Shown: piece after piece, positions 1-5,674 of the stretch | How the letters are laid out: every line of letters begins with the position of its first letter | Position numbering within the stretch: position 1 is the stretch's first letter | Assembly (NCBI GenBank): GCA_003520925.1 | Contig: DOTV01000243.1 | Location: forward strand, 17,373-23,128 | Length of the DNA stretch: 5,756 bases | Source of the DNA: Bacteroidales bacterium | GTDB lineage: Bacteria > Bacteroidota > Bacteroidia > Bacteroidales > VadinHA17 | Reading direction: 5' to 3' | Notes under the pieces: model-generated | Told to the model about the DNA's origin: nothing | The model's input: only the letters and a program-made list of their open reading frames with translations | The model's database searches: none | Position numbers and translations under genes: made by a program

Positions 1-1142
1 GAGGCTCCGGTAAGAAAGAGATAAATAAATGCCACAATCAGCGAAATAGGTATTGTAAGAATAATTATAAATGTGGCTCTCCAGCGGCCGAGGAAGAACA
101 GAACGACAAGTATTACAAAGATCAGCGCGTACATCAGTGTCTCGGTCAGATTATTTATGGAATCCTTGATAAACGAAGCTGAATCGAAAAGCTTGGTAAT
201 CTTTACATCCTGCGGCAAATCCTTCATTAAAACGGCCAGGTTCTGTTCAATTTCCTTAGTGATTTTAACTGTGTTGCCTCCGGATTGTTTCTGAACGTAC
301 ATGGTCATTCCCTTGGCCCCGTTAATCCTTGTATCGAGTTTGGTTTCACGGATAGTGTCATTCACCTCTGCTACATCCTTAAGATAAACATCATTGCCAT
401 TATAGCTGCTGACAACAATATTCTTGATTATGTCGCTCTCTGTAAATTCACCCTGGATACGCATTGGGTAATCTGTCTGACCCATTTCGATATACCCTGA
501 AGGCATATTCATATTTTCAGCCCTCAGAACATTTCCAATCTGTTCTATGGTAAGATTGTAAGCCTCCATCCTTCTCGGATCGACATCTATATAAACTTTC
601 CGACCGGGCACTCCAGCCAGGCCCAGGGAGCCTACCCCATCAATTCGGTTAAGGGGATTTACAATTTTTTCATTCAGTATTTTTTCAAGGCCTTCATAGC
701 TTTCTCCTGCTGTAATTGTATAGAAGGCGATAGGCATCATACTGGAATTAAATTTTATGATAGTTGGATCCTCAGCATCCTCAGGCAGGGAATTTGTGAC
801 GAAGCTGAGAGAACTCCTGATATCGTTTGAAGTCTCATCCAGATTGGTCCCATACTCAAATTCCATGAAGATGACTGAAAGGGCATCACTTGAGGTTGAT
901 GTCATCTCCTTCAGATTGCTTGTTGCATTCAGGGCATCTTCGAGTGGCTGTGTTATATTTGTTTCGATATCGGAGGCGCTGGCTCCGGGATAAGTTGTAT
1001 AAACTACTACATAGGGAAGTTCCATCTCGGGATAAAGATCCACCGGTAACTGGACCAGTGAATAAATACCCACAACCATAAGGGCTACAAAAACCAGGAT
1101 GGTTGTTACCGGTCTCTTTACAGAAGCACTGTATATACTCAT
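1..1142 (-). CDS. RND-family efflux pump, HAE1/AcrB-like, N-terminal part (cut by window edge)
   Basis: Reading the minus strand from the ATG at 1142 gives an uninterrupted 380-codon frame that leaves the window at its left end, so roughly the first third of a protein usually about 1,000-1,050 residues long is present. Visible landmarks are an N-terminal RPVTT followed by TM helix 1 (about residues 12-30), LPVDLYPE (32-39), and YPGAS...E...QPLE (51-68), the conserved start of the porter domain in HAE1 pumps. QKQSGGNTV (284-292) and then TM2 (about 335-352) and TM3 (about 356-377) follow, with GRWRATFIIILTIPISL between and within them. Such pumps use the proton gradient to drive drugs, detergents or other amphiphiles through an adaptor and outer-membrane channel. 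The proton-relay aspartates of TM4 lie outside the window. It follows the adaptor gene by 25 bp, so it is presumably cotranscribed and last of the four genes seen. Membership in the heavy-metal (CusA) branch is less likely but not excluded. Substrate unknown. Confidence 0.95.
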   Translation of the reverse strand, partial: MSIYSASVKRPVTTILVFVALMVVGIYSLVQLPVDLYPEMELPYVVVYTTYPGASASDIETNITQPLEDALNATSNLKEMTSTSSDALSVIFMEFEYGTNLDETSNDIRSSLSFVTNSLPEDAEDPTIIKFNSSMMPIAFYTITAGESYEGLEKILNEKIVNPLNRIDGVGSLGLAGVPGRKVYIDVDPRRMEAYNLTIEQIGNVLRAENMNMPSGYIEMGQTDYPMRIQGEFTESDIIKNIVVSSYNGNDVYLKDVAEVNDTIRETKLDTRINGAKGMTMYVQKQSGGNTVKITKEIEQNLAVLMKDLPQDVKITKLFDSASFIKDSINNLTETLMYALIFVILVVLFFLGRWRATFIIILTIPISLIVAFIYLFLTGA

Positions 1143-1167
1143 ATTATTAAGATTGAGGTTCCTTTCG

Positions 1168-2226
1168 TTATTTAACTATTTCTATTTTGTCGCCATTATT
1201 AAGCTTTGCCTGTCCCTCAGAAACAATCTGGTCGCCCTCCTTTATATTATTTGAAAGTATCTCCAGCTTGTCATCAAATCTTTTTCCAAGCGAAACCTCT
1301 ACTCTTTCAGCTTTGTTATCCTTATCTAAAAACACGTACCGTATGTTAGTACCTTCCTGTACAAGGACCACACCAGCCGGAACGACATAGGTTTCAACCT
1401 CACCAAGATCCATGGAGACTCTTACGAACATCCCGGGTTTGAGCATTTCTTTCCTGTTTGGAAGTTCAAGTTCAACGTTAAATGATCGGGTACCAGGATT
1501 TATAGTCGGTGAAATTCTGTAGACCGTTGCTGTAAAATTCTCATTTTCGTATACATCAGCTGTAACATTTGCTTTCATCCCTTTTTTAATAAGAGGATAG
1601 TATTGTTCAGAAATACTAACATTCACTTTAAGGGGATTCACCTGCATAATTGTTACAACAGCTGCTCTGCCTGTGGCAGTGGTTGGAGATCCTGAATAGA
1701 GTTCTCCGTTCTCAAAATACTTTCCCGTTACAACACCATAAAATGGAGCCTTTAACAGTGTATTTTCTTCCATGAAATCAACATTTGTCTTTGTGACATC
1801 ATACTGGGTCTTTAACTGATCGTACTGCTGCTGCTTTATGCTTCCTGTGGTCAGAAGAGTGTCGAGACGTGCCAGATCTTTTGCCAGGCTGCTCAGCTGT
1901 ACTTTCTGCTGATAGAGCATTGTGCGGTCCATCAGGAACAGATCCTGTCCCTTGTTTACCCTGTCGCCTTCCTCAACGTAAATCTTATCTATTCTGCCAG
2001 GAGTCGAAGGAGCCATATTTACCTCCTCAAAAGGAAGAATTGTGGCTGTATAATCAATTGTTCTTGATATCCTGGATTTAGCAAGTGCCAGGACTTTTAC
2101 AGGTTTGGCTGCCGTTTCTGTCACCGTAGTTGCATTTTCCGGAGTTGTCGTTTCTTTTTTTGATGAACAGGCTGAAAGGATCAGGCCGCTTATCATAATT
2201 ACCAGGAGGGTTTTAAAGTATTTCAT
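1168..2226 (-). CDS. Efflux RND transporter periplasmic adaptor (membrane fusion protein), lipoprotein
   Basis: A 352-residue adaptor linking the RND pump to the outer-membrane channel. The N-terminus is a lipoprotein signal: Lys-rich start, hydrophobic core (about 6-17) and lipobox LSAC with Cys20 as the predicted lipidated residue, followed by a Thr-rich linker to about residue 42. The first lipoyl half is around 66-100 (PSTPGRIDKIYVEEGDRV), then a short alpha-helical hairpin (about 101-155) and the second lipoyl half at LKAPFYGVV (158-166). The beta-barrel spans about 197-275 and includes ISPTINPGTRSFNVELELP (238-256), typical of the HlyD/AcrA family. The membrane-proximal domain fills 279-352 (VVPAGVVLVQEG...). 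The ATG at 2226 is chosen because it directly precedes the signal peptide. No Shine-Dalgarno is evident; the leader is A-rich and repetitive. It sits 82 bp after the channel gene and 25 bp before the pump gene, consistent with one operon. Confidence 0.95.
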   Translation of the reverse strand: MKYFKTLLVIMISGLILSACSSKKETTTPENATTVTETAAKPVKVLALAKSRISRTIDYTATILPFEEVNMAPSTPGRIDKIYVEEGDRVNKGQDLFLMDRTMLYQQKVQLSSLAKDLARLDTLLTTGSIKQQQYDQLKTQYDVTKTNVDFMEENTLLKAPFYGVVTGKYFENGELYSGSPTTATGRAAVVTIMQVNPLKVNVSISEQYYPLIKKGMKANVTADVYENENFTATVYRISPTINPGTRSFNVELELPNRKEMLKPGMFVRVSMDLGEVETYVVPAGVVLVQEGTNIRYVFLDKDNKAERVEVSLGKRFDDKLEILSNNIKEGDQIVSEGQAKLNNGDKIEIVK

Positions 2227-2227
2227 T

Positions 2228-2287
2228 ATTGTTTCAATTTATTTCAACTTATACCAAATTATTTCTTCTTATTTCAATTTATTTCAA
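2228..2287 (-). repeat. Six-unit degenerate tandem 10-bp repeat in the channel-adaptor gap
   Basis: Read on the minus strand, the gap before the adaptor gene divides into six consecutive 10-bp units with consensus TTGAAATAAA. Units 1, 2, 5 and 6 match closely and units 3 and 4 are degenerate. The plus-strand 16-mer TTTCAATTTATTTCAA recurs exactly at 2232-2247 and 2272-2287, which is four periods apart. The array ends one base before the adaptor ATG, so it forms the translation-initiation leader. The 10-bp period is close to one helical turn and could give in-phase A-tract curvature. A role as spacer, internal regulatory site or simple slippage product cannot be separated by reading. Confidence 0.7.
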
Positions 2288-2308
2288 GTATATCTTTTTC
2301 TTTACTGA

Positions 2309-3664
2309 TTACATATTATTTAACAGCTTATCCAAGGCAACCTTAGTCTGAAGAAGGTTCATAAGTGCAGTTACATAATTATTCTCAGCCTGCAGGTAAA
2401 GGCTGTTTGCCTGGGTCAGGTCGAGACTTGAAGCCATTCCCTGCCTGAATTTGTTTTCTGTGCTTGCATAGACTCTTTTTGAGACTTCTACATTTTCCAT
2501 CTGACTTAAATACTGAAGGTTTGCATTCACAAGGTTGTAACGCAGCTGTTTCTCCTGAAGCAGCAGCTGCTCGGCAACCATACTCTTTGTAGTCTTGGCC
2601 TTCTCAAGATTTATCTGAGCCTGCTTTATTCGTGCATACCGTTGACCGCTGGCCATTATTGGAACTGAGAGCGACAGCCCGGCCATCGAATTCTGGAACC
2701 ACCTGAGATCACCTACCTTATCACCCATCCCGTTAGTGCCATAGTTGTAAAATCCTGCAAGTGTGGGAAGAACGGAAGCCTTCTGGGATTTAAGCATAAG
2801 TGACGACATCATTTCCTGTCCTTCAACAAGCTTGTATTCAATATTCTGAGTATGATCAAAATCCTGCGAAAGCAATGCTTCAACATTTATTTTATCGGTC
2901 AGGCTTTCGAGAGTCTCGGTTAGCGAAATCTTTGTATTTGCTGGTACACCAAGCTGAAACCTCATAATATTATAGTTGAGCTCGATGGTTCTTTCAAGAG
3001 AGCTCCTGTTGTTTTCGACCATATTAAGGTTCGAAACCATCTGGTCGACATCGGTCGATTCAGCCATTCCGGCCGAAAACATCGCTTTAGTGGATTTCAG
3101 GGTCTCAATAAGATCAGCAATATTACCATCGAGAAGTTCAAGCGACTTTTCTGAGACAAGTATCAGAAAATAAGCGGAGCTTACTGATTCTTTTGTATCG
3201 AGTTCTGATTTCTGAAGTCCCTGCTGACTGAGCTTCTGTGCAAGCTTTGTGGTCTCAATACCGACGTAAAGGGGAGCATTGAAAATAAGCAGACTCGCAT
3301 CCACTGCCGCGCTCGAATTAAACTGAGAACCGAATGTAACCGGTATCTTTGTACCAGGCTGTCCAAAAAATTCGCCCGGTAACAGAGTAGTCATGAGTTT
3401 CAGGTTATCTGTAAATGAAGCTGATGCGTTCACCTGCGGCAGTGCAGATGATATGGTCTCCCATAAGGCTGCTTTTGATGCCTGTACATCCGACCTGGCA
3501 TTGATAATCATTTTATTGTGAACCAATGCATAATCCTGAGCCTCCTTAAGTGAAAGCTTCAGCTCATTGCTTTCCTGCTGAGCGTTCACTTTACTCACTG
3601 TAAGCAATGCGAAAAATGCTGCTGCGAATAAAAATTTGCGTTTCATGTAATTTGTTTTATACAT
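2309..3664 (-). CDS. TolC-family outer-membrane efflux channel
   Basis: A 451-residue frame (445 if it starts at Met7, position 3646) for the outer-membrane exit duct of the efflux complex. The signal peptide is clear: from Met7, MKRKFLF, a hydrophobic AAAFFALL core and a likely cleavage after VNA (residues 26-28). Met7 gives the most classical signal peptide; the longer frame is reported because translation signals do not separate the two. The mature protein shows the two homologous OEP repeats of the TolC family, about 36-240 and 263-445. Each has long helices with heptad-like Leu/Ala patterns, and each contains a related turn motif: FSAGMAESTDVDQ (196-208) and FRQGMASSLDLTQAN (406-420). 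A strand-to-helix segment with SVPIMASGQRYARIKQAQ (333-350) is typical of the second repeat. It lies 29 bp downstream of the regulator and upstream of the adaptor, so probably in the same transcript. Confidence 0.94.
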   Translation of the reverse strand: MYKTNYMKRKFLFAAAFFALLTVSKVNAQQESNELKLSLKEAQDYALVHNKMIINARSDVQASKAALWETISSALPQVNASASFTDNLKLMTTLLPGEFFGQPGTKIPVTFGSQFNSSAAVDASLLIFNAPLYVGIETTKLAQKLSQQGLQKSELDTKESVSSAYFLILVSEKSLELLDGNIADLIETLKSTKAMFSAGMAESTDVDQMVSNLNMVENNRSSLERTIELNYNIMRFQLGVPANTKISLTETLESLTDKINVEALLSQDFDHTQNIEYKLVEGQEMMSSLMLKSQKASVLPTLAGFYNYGTNGMGDKVGDLRWFQNSMAGLSLSVPIMASGQRYARIKQAQINLEKAKTTKSMVAEQLLLQEKQLRYNLVNANLQYLSQMENVEVSKRVYASTENKFRQGMASSLDLTQANSLYLQAENNYVTALMNLLQTKVALDKLLNNM

Positions 3665-3693
3665 TTTTAAAAGTAGTTCCGGAAAAACAGTTC

Positions 3694-4296
3694 TTACTTC
3701 TTTTCGTAAAAGTTTATGAGATCAAGACCTTTCTGAGTCGATATACCCCTCAGATAGTTAATATAAAAACTTCTTACTACATCCTTATTCTCAAAATAGT
3801 CAGGAGGGAATACATTCCTGTCATTCGTCACCCGTGCAACCTCAAGAAGGCATTTGTTGGTAATTTCCACATCTATATCACCCCTGAAAACACCCTCTTC
3901 GATACCTCTTTTCAGAATATCAGCATTATTTGAGAAATACGGCAGATCGAACGATTCAACAGGATCTTTCCACATTTCCCTGTGCAGTCTTTTCATATCC
4001 ATCTGAAAAGCAGGGCTCATCTTGTGAAAATGATCCATCATCATATCAAGCATTTTAAAAATGGCTTCGATCACATTATCCGATTCACCTAAGATCCTGC
4101 CCATTAAGTCACGCTGCCTTTCAAGCATCCATGCCAGAACACCCTTCAGAAGCTCATCCTTGTCACTGAAAACCTCATAGATCGTCCTTTTTGAAATGCC
4201 AAGCTGCGAAGCCAGCATATCCATAGTTACAGCCCTTATCCCGTAAGTACGGAACATCGTCGCCCCCTCCTCAATTATTTTCTGACGGTAATCCAT
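3694..4296 (-). CDS. TetR/AcrR-family transcriptional regulator, probable efflux operon repressor
   Basis: A 200-residue protein of normal TetR length. The N-terminal DNA-binding domain is well formed: helix 1 around DYRQKIIEEGATMFRTYGI (2-20), then the helix-turn-helix at about 24-44 with the signature LGISKRTIYEVFSDKDELL (32-50). The rest (about 55-200) is a variable helical region expected to bind ligand and dimerise; it is not recognisable as a particular subfamily. Met-rich and aromatic residues (for example MLDMMMDHFHKM, 82-93) could line a pocket, which is inference. It is the promoter-proximal gene of the efflux operon, 29 bp before the channel gene, an arrangement that implies autoregulation together with the pump. 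A candidate operator lies about 30 bp upstream of its ATG. The ATG at 4296 is supported by its alignment with the usual TetR N-terminus. No Shine-Dalgarno is visible. Confidence 0.93.
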   Translation of the reverse strand: MDYRQKIIEEGATMFRTYGIRAVTMDMLASQLGISKRTIYEVFSDKDELLKGVLAWMLERQRDLMGRILGESDNVIEAIFKMLDMMMDHFHKMSPAFQMDMKRLHREMWKDPVESFDLPYFSNNADILKRGIEEGVFRGDIDVEITNKCLLEVARVTNDRNVFPPDYFENKDVVRSFYINYLRGISTQKGLDLINFYEKK

Positions 4297-4308
4297 GTAT
4301 TAAAATTT

Positions 4309-4346
4309 GAAGGCACAAAAATGTGAAAACTTTTTTAGTTTACAAA
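4309..4346 (-). promoter_or_regulatory. Candidate Bacteroidota-type promoter of the efflux operon
   Basis: On the minus strand a TTTG (plus positions 4343-4346) is separated by exactly 19 bp from CATTTTTG (4316-4323), which matches the Bacteroidota -7 consensus TAnnTTTG at seven of eight positions. The spacing fits that class of promoter. A run of nine A residues (plus-strand T run 4366-4374) lies just upstream and could act like an UP element. Transcription would start near 4309-4312, giving a leader of about 15 nt before the tetR ATG. The region is AT-rich, so a chance match is possible. Confidence 0.5.
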
Positions 4347-4351
4347 GTTTT
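4326..4351. promoter_or_regulatory. Perfect 8-bp inverted repeat, candidate TetR-family operator
   Basis: AAAACTTT (4326-4333) and AAAGTTTT (4344-4351) are exact inverted copies around a 10-bp spacer. The right arm covers the TTTG -33 element and the left arm lies in the promoter spacer, so a bound dimer would block RNA polymerase. TetR-family operators are commonly palindromes of about 15-30 bp next to the regulator's own promoter, which fits the position. Assignment is inferred; AT-rich arms arise easily by chance. Confidence 0.4.
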
Positions 4352-4410
4352 TATAGGTAATTGTCTTTTTTTTTCTGTAAAAGGAGGTAAATTACCGGTG
4401 AATAACGAAA

Positions 4411-4506
4411 GGCGTTAAGGCGTGAAGCTAAGCAATCGTAATGCTGTTATGCCATTAAGCCGTCAAGCCGTTATGCCGTTATGCCGTCAAGCCGTTATGC
4501 CTTTTA
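4411..4506. repeat. Octanucleotide tandem repeat array upstream of the PhzF gene
   Basis: From 4411 to 4498 the sequence can be cut into eleven 8-bp units in one register, followed by a decayed twelfth (4499-4506). Consensus is GCCGTTAT or GCCGTCAA. The seven units from 4443 to 4498 are the best. The units at 4411-4426 are variants (GGCGTTAA, GGCGTGAA), and the two at 4427-4442 are poorly conserved. A higher-order 24-bp period is visible: GCCGTCAAGCCGTTAT occurs exactly at 4459-4474 and 4483-4498. The array ends about 14-20 bp before the start codon at 4520, in the place where promoter or leader sequences would be expected. The unit is not a multiple of three, so copy-number change would alter spacing or frame. 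Confidence 0.85.
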
Positions 4507-4519
4507 ATATATACAGACT

Positions 4520-5320
4520 ATGCCCACAGGAAAAATAATCTACCAGGTTGATGCTTTTACATCGGAGCCGTTCAGAGGCAATCCGGCTGGTGTATGTATT
4601 CTGGAAAAGGAGATGCCCGACGAATGGATGCAGAATATTGCAGCTGAAATGAATCTCTCCGAAACTGCTTTCATAACCGGAGGGAAAGGTGAATATGGCA
4701 TCCGTTTCTTCACCCCGGTATCAGAAATTCCACTGTGCGGACATGCAACACTTTCATCTGCCCATATAATATTTGAAACAAATTTAGTAGCAAAGAATAA
4801 TACTTTTACTTTTTCTTCAAAGGCAGGGATACTAAAATTACGTTATTCTAATGGATGGGTAATAATGAATTTCCCTTCATATGAACTTGTTCAGGCTGAA
4901 ATACCCGGTGATTTATGTAATTACAATGTAATTACACCTGTTGAATATTACCGTACTGCCCACGGCTGGGCTTTTCTGGTATTCCGCAACGAAGAAGAGG
5001 TATTAAGCCTTAATCCCGATTTCGGAGCTTTGAAGAATTCGATTTACGGTGATATGATTGCAACAGCTCCTTCCTCCGATATGCGTTATGATTTCTGTGT
5101 CCGATGCTTTGCTCCAGCCCTTGGTATTGATGAGGATCCGGTGACAGGATCGGCTCATTGTGCCCTTGTTCCTTTCTGGCATAAAAAGAGCGGCAAAATG
5201 GAGTTCATTTCGCATCAGGTATCAAGACGGGGTGGAGTATTGAAAGTCTCGCTCCATGACAACAGGGTTGAGATTGCAGGAGAAGCGGTAACAATCTTCA
5301 GGGCAGAGTTGCAGGTATGA
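4520..5320 (+). CDS. PhzF family phenazine biosynthesis-like isomerase/epimerase
   Basis: A complete 266-residue protein of the PhzF / diaminopimelate-epimerase-like fold, normal in length. Family landmarks occur in order: QVDAFTSEPFRGNPAGVC (9-26), LSETAF (46-51), RFFTPVSEIPLCGHATL (62-78), GIDEDPVTGSAHC (202-214) and SRRGG (235-239). Glu48, His75, Asp206 and Ser211 align by motif with the active-site Glu45, His74, Asp208 and Ser213 of Pseudomonas PhzF, so it is probably catalytically competent. PhzF itself isomerises trans-2,3-dihydro-3-hydroxyanthranilate, but most family members in other bacteria have unknown substrates. No phenazine genes are nearby, so phenazine synthesis should not be inferred. 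The ATG at 4520 is chosen because the family begins a few residues before the VDAF motif. It has no signal peptide and is presumably cytoplasmic. It is transcribed divergently from the efflux operon and stands alone here. No Shine-Dalgarno and no convincing promoter was found; the 8-bp array occupies the leader region. Confidence 0.94.
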   Translation: MPTGKIIYQVDAFTSEPFRGNPAGVCILEKEMPDEWMQNIAAEMNLSETAFITGGKGEYGIRFFTPVSEIPLCGHATLSSAHIIFETNLVAKNNTFTFSSKAGILKLRYSNGWVIMNFPSYELVQAEIPGDLCNYNVITPVEYYRTAHGWAFLVFRNEEEVLSLNPDFGALKNSIYGDMIATAPSSDMRYDFCVRCFAPALGIDEDPVTGSAHCALVPFWHKKSGKMEFISHQVSRRGGVLKVSLHDNRVEIAGEAVTIFRAELQV

Positions 5321-5326
5321 TAAAAA

Positions 5327-5370
5327 GATTGCTTTGTCCCCGCCAGATGGAGGCTCCTCGCAATGACTGT
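5327..5370. repeat. REP-like intergenic element, CEERSDEAI-type
   Basis: The element begins GATTGC and ends GCAATGACTGT; the outer ATTGC (5328-5332) and GCAAT (5360-5364) pair, and GCC (5342-5344) can pair with GGC (5352-5354). The reverse translation gives CEEPPSGGDKAI, a divergent version of the CEERSDEAI string widely seen when such bacterial intergenic repeats are translated. The family link is from recognition of this pattern, not from a search. It starts seven bases after the PhzF stop. Confidence 0.6.
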
Positions 5371-5387
5371 AAATACTTTGAAGGCTT

Positions 5388-5401
5388 CTCTCCCGGGAGA
5401 G
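5388..5401. repeat. Perfect 14-bp GC-rich palindrome
   Basis: CTCTCCCGGGAGAG is fully self-complementary, and GGC (5383-5385) and GCC (5405-5407) could extend it across a small internal loop. No T tract follows, so it is not a typical rho-independent terminator. It may be part of a longer intergenic repeat. Confidence 0.55.
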
Positions 5402-5410
5402 CATGCCACG

Positions 5411-5459
5411 CTTTGAGGGTGGACGGGTGACACTCAAAGAGCTCCCCTCCTGGGGGGCT
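5411..5459. repeat. Two adjacent hairpins
   Basis: CTTTGAG (5411-5417) pairs with CTCAAAG (5433-5439) around a 15-nt loop. Immediately after it, AGCTCCCC (5440-5447) pairs with GGGGGGCT (5452-5459) over the loop TCCT, with one G-T wobble. The second stem is strong but is followed by GACTGATAAG rather than T residues. Possible roles are transcript end processing or part of a repeat family; neither is shown. Confidence 0.5.
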
Positions 5460-5473
5460 GACTGATAAGAAAC

Positions 5474-5486
5474 TAGCCGGCGGCTA
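5474..5486. repeat. Short hairpin
   Basis: TAGCC (5474-5478) and GGCTA (5482-5486) form a 5-bp stem with a 3-nt loop, followed by ATTT. It is too short to call a terminator with confidence, although it is the structure in this region closest to having a downstream T stretch on the plus strand. Confidence 0.3.
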
Positions 5487-5627
5487 ATTTCAGGAAGGAG
5501 CCAGACTTCAGGGGAGATTTGTGGTGGGCGGGTGGTGGGTAAAAGGTTTAAGATGAAAAAATAAGAAATATGAAAACAGAAGTAAGAATTAGAAATATGA
5601 TTATAAAGATAATATTTGAATAAAGAA

Positions 5628-5669
5628 TGAGATTCTTCGCTTCACTTCGTTCCGCTCAGAATGACAGTT
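5628..5669. repeat. REP-like intergenic element, CHSERSE-type
   Basis: The element has GATTCTTCGC at its left and GCTCAGAATGACAGTT at its right; ATTCT (5632-5636) pairs with AGAAT (5658-5662). Read on the minus strand it translates as CHSERNEVKRRIS, a variant of the CHSERSE string seen when a very common class of bacterial intergenic repeats is translated. It shares the right-end pattern AATGAC(A/T)GT with the element at 5327-5370, so the two may be mobilised or maintained in the same way. Confidence 0.6.
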
Positions 5670-5674
5670 ATTTG

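Noticed and set aside
73..1081. Several plus-strand open frames of 63-78 codons
   Set aside because: They lie antisense to the pump gene, show no family features, and are explained by the minus-strand coding frame.
1143..1167. AAAGGAACC on the minus strand as a Shine-Dalgarno for the pump gene
   Set aside because: The GGA core lies about 18 nt from the ATG, too far for normal spacing, and other genes here lack Shine-Dalgarno sites.
1187..3173. Plus-strand open frames of about 65-70 codons opposite the adaptor and channel genes, and a 61-codon minus-strand frame at 3181-3366
   Set aside because: They are out-of-frame shadows of strongly recognisable genes, and their translations have unusual composition with no domain.
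3607..3933. 108-codon plus-strand frame
   Set aside because: It runs antisense across the end of the regulator gene and the start of the channel gene; no recognisable protein features.
4386..4396. GGTAAATTACC palindrome as a second operator
   Set aside because: Arms are only 5 bp, the site is upstream of the candidate promoter elements, and there is no second copy to support it.
4411..4506. CRISPR array
   Set aside because: The units are 8 bp in direct tandem with no spacers, so this is a short tandem repeat.
5222..5437. Two overlapping minus-strand frames of about 71 codons
   Set aside because: They overlap the 3' end of the PhzF gene and translate a REP-like element, a known source of spurious proteins.
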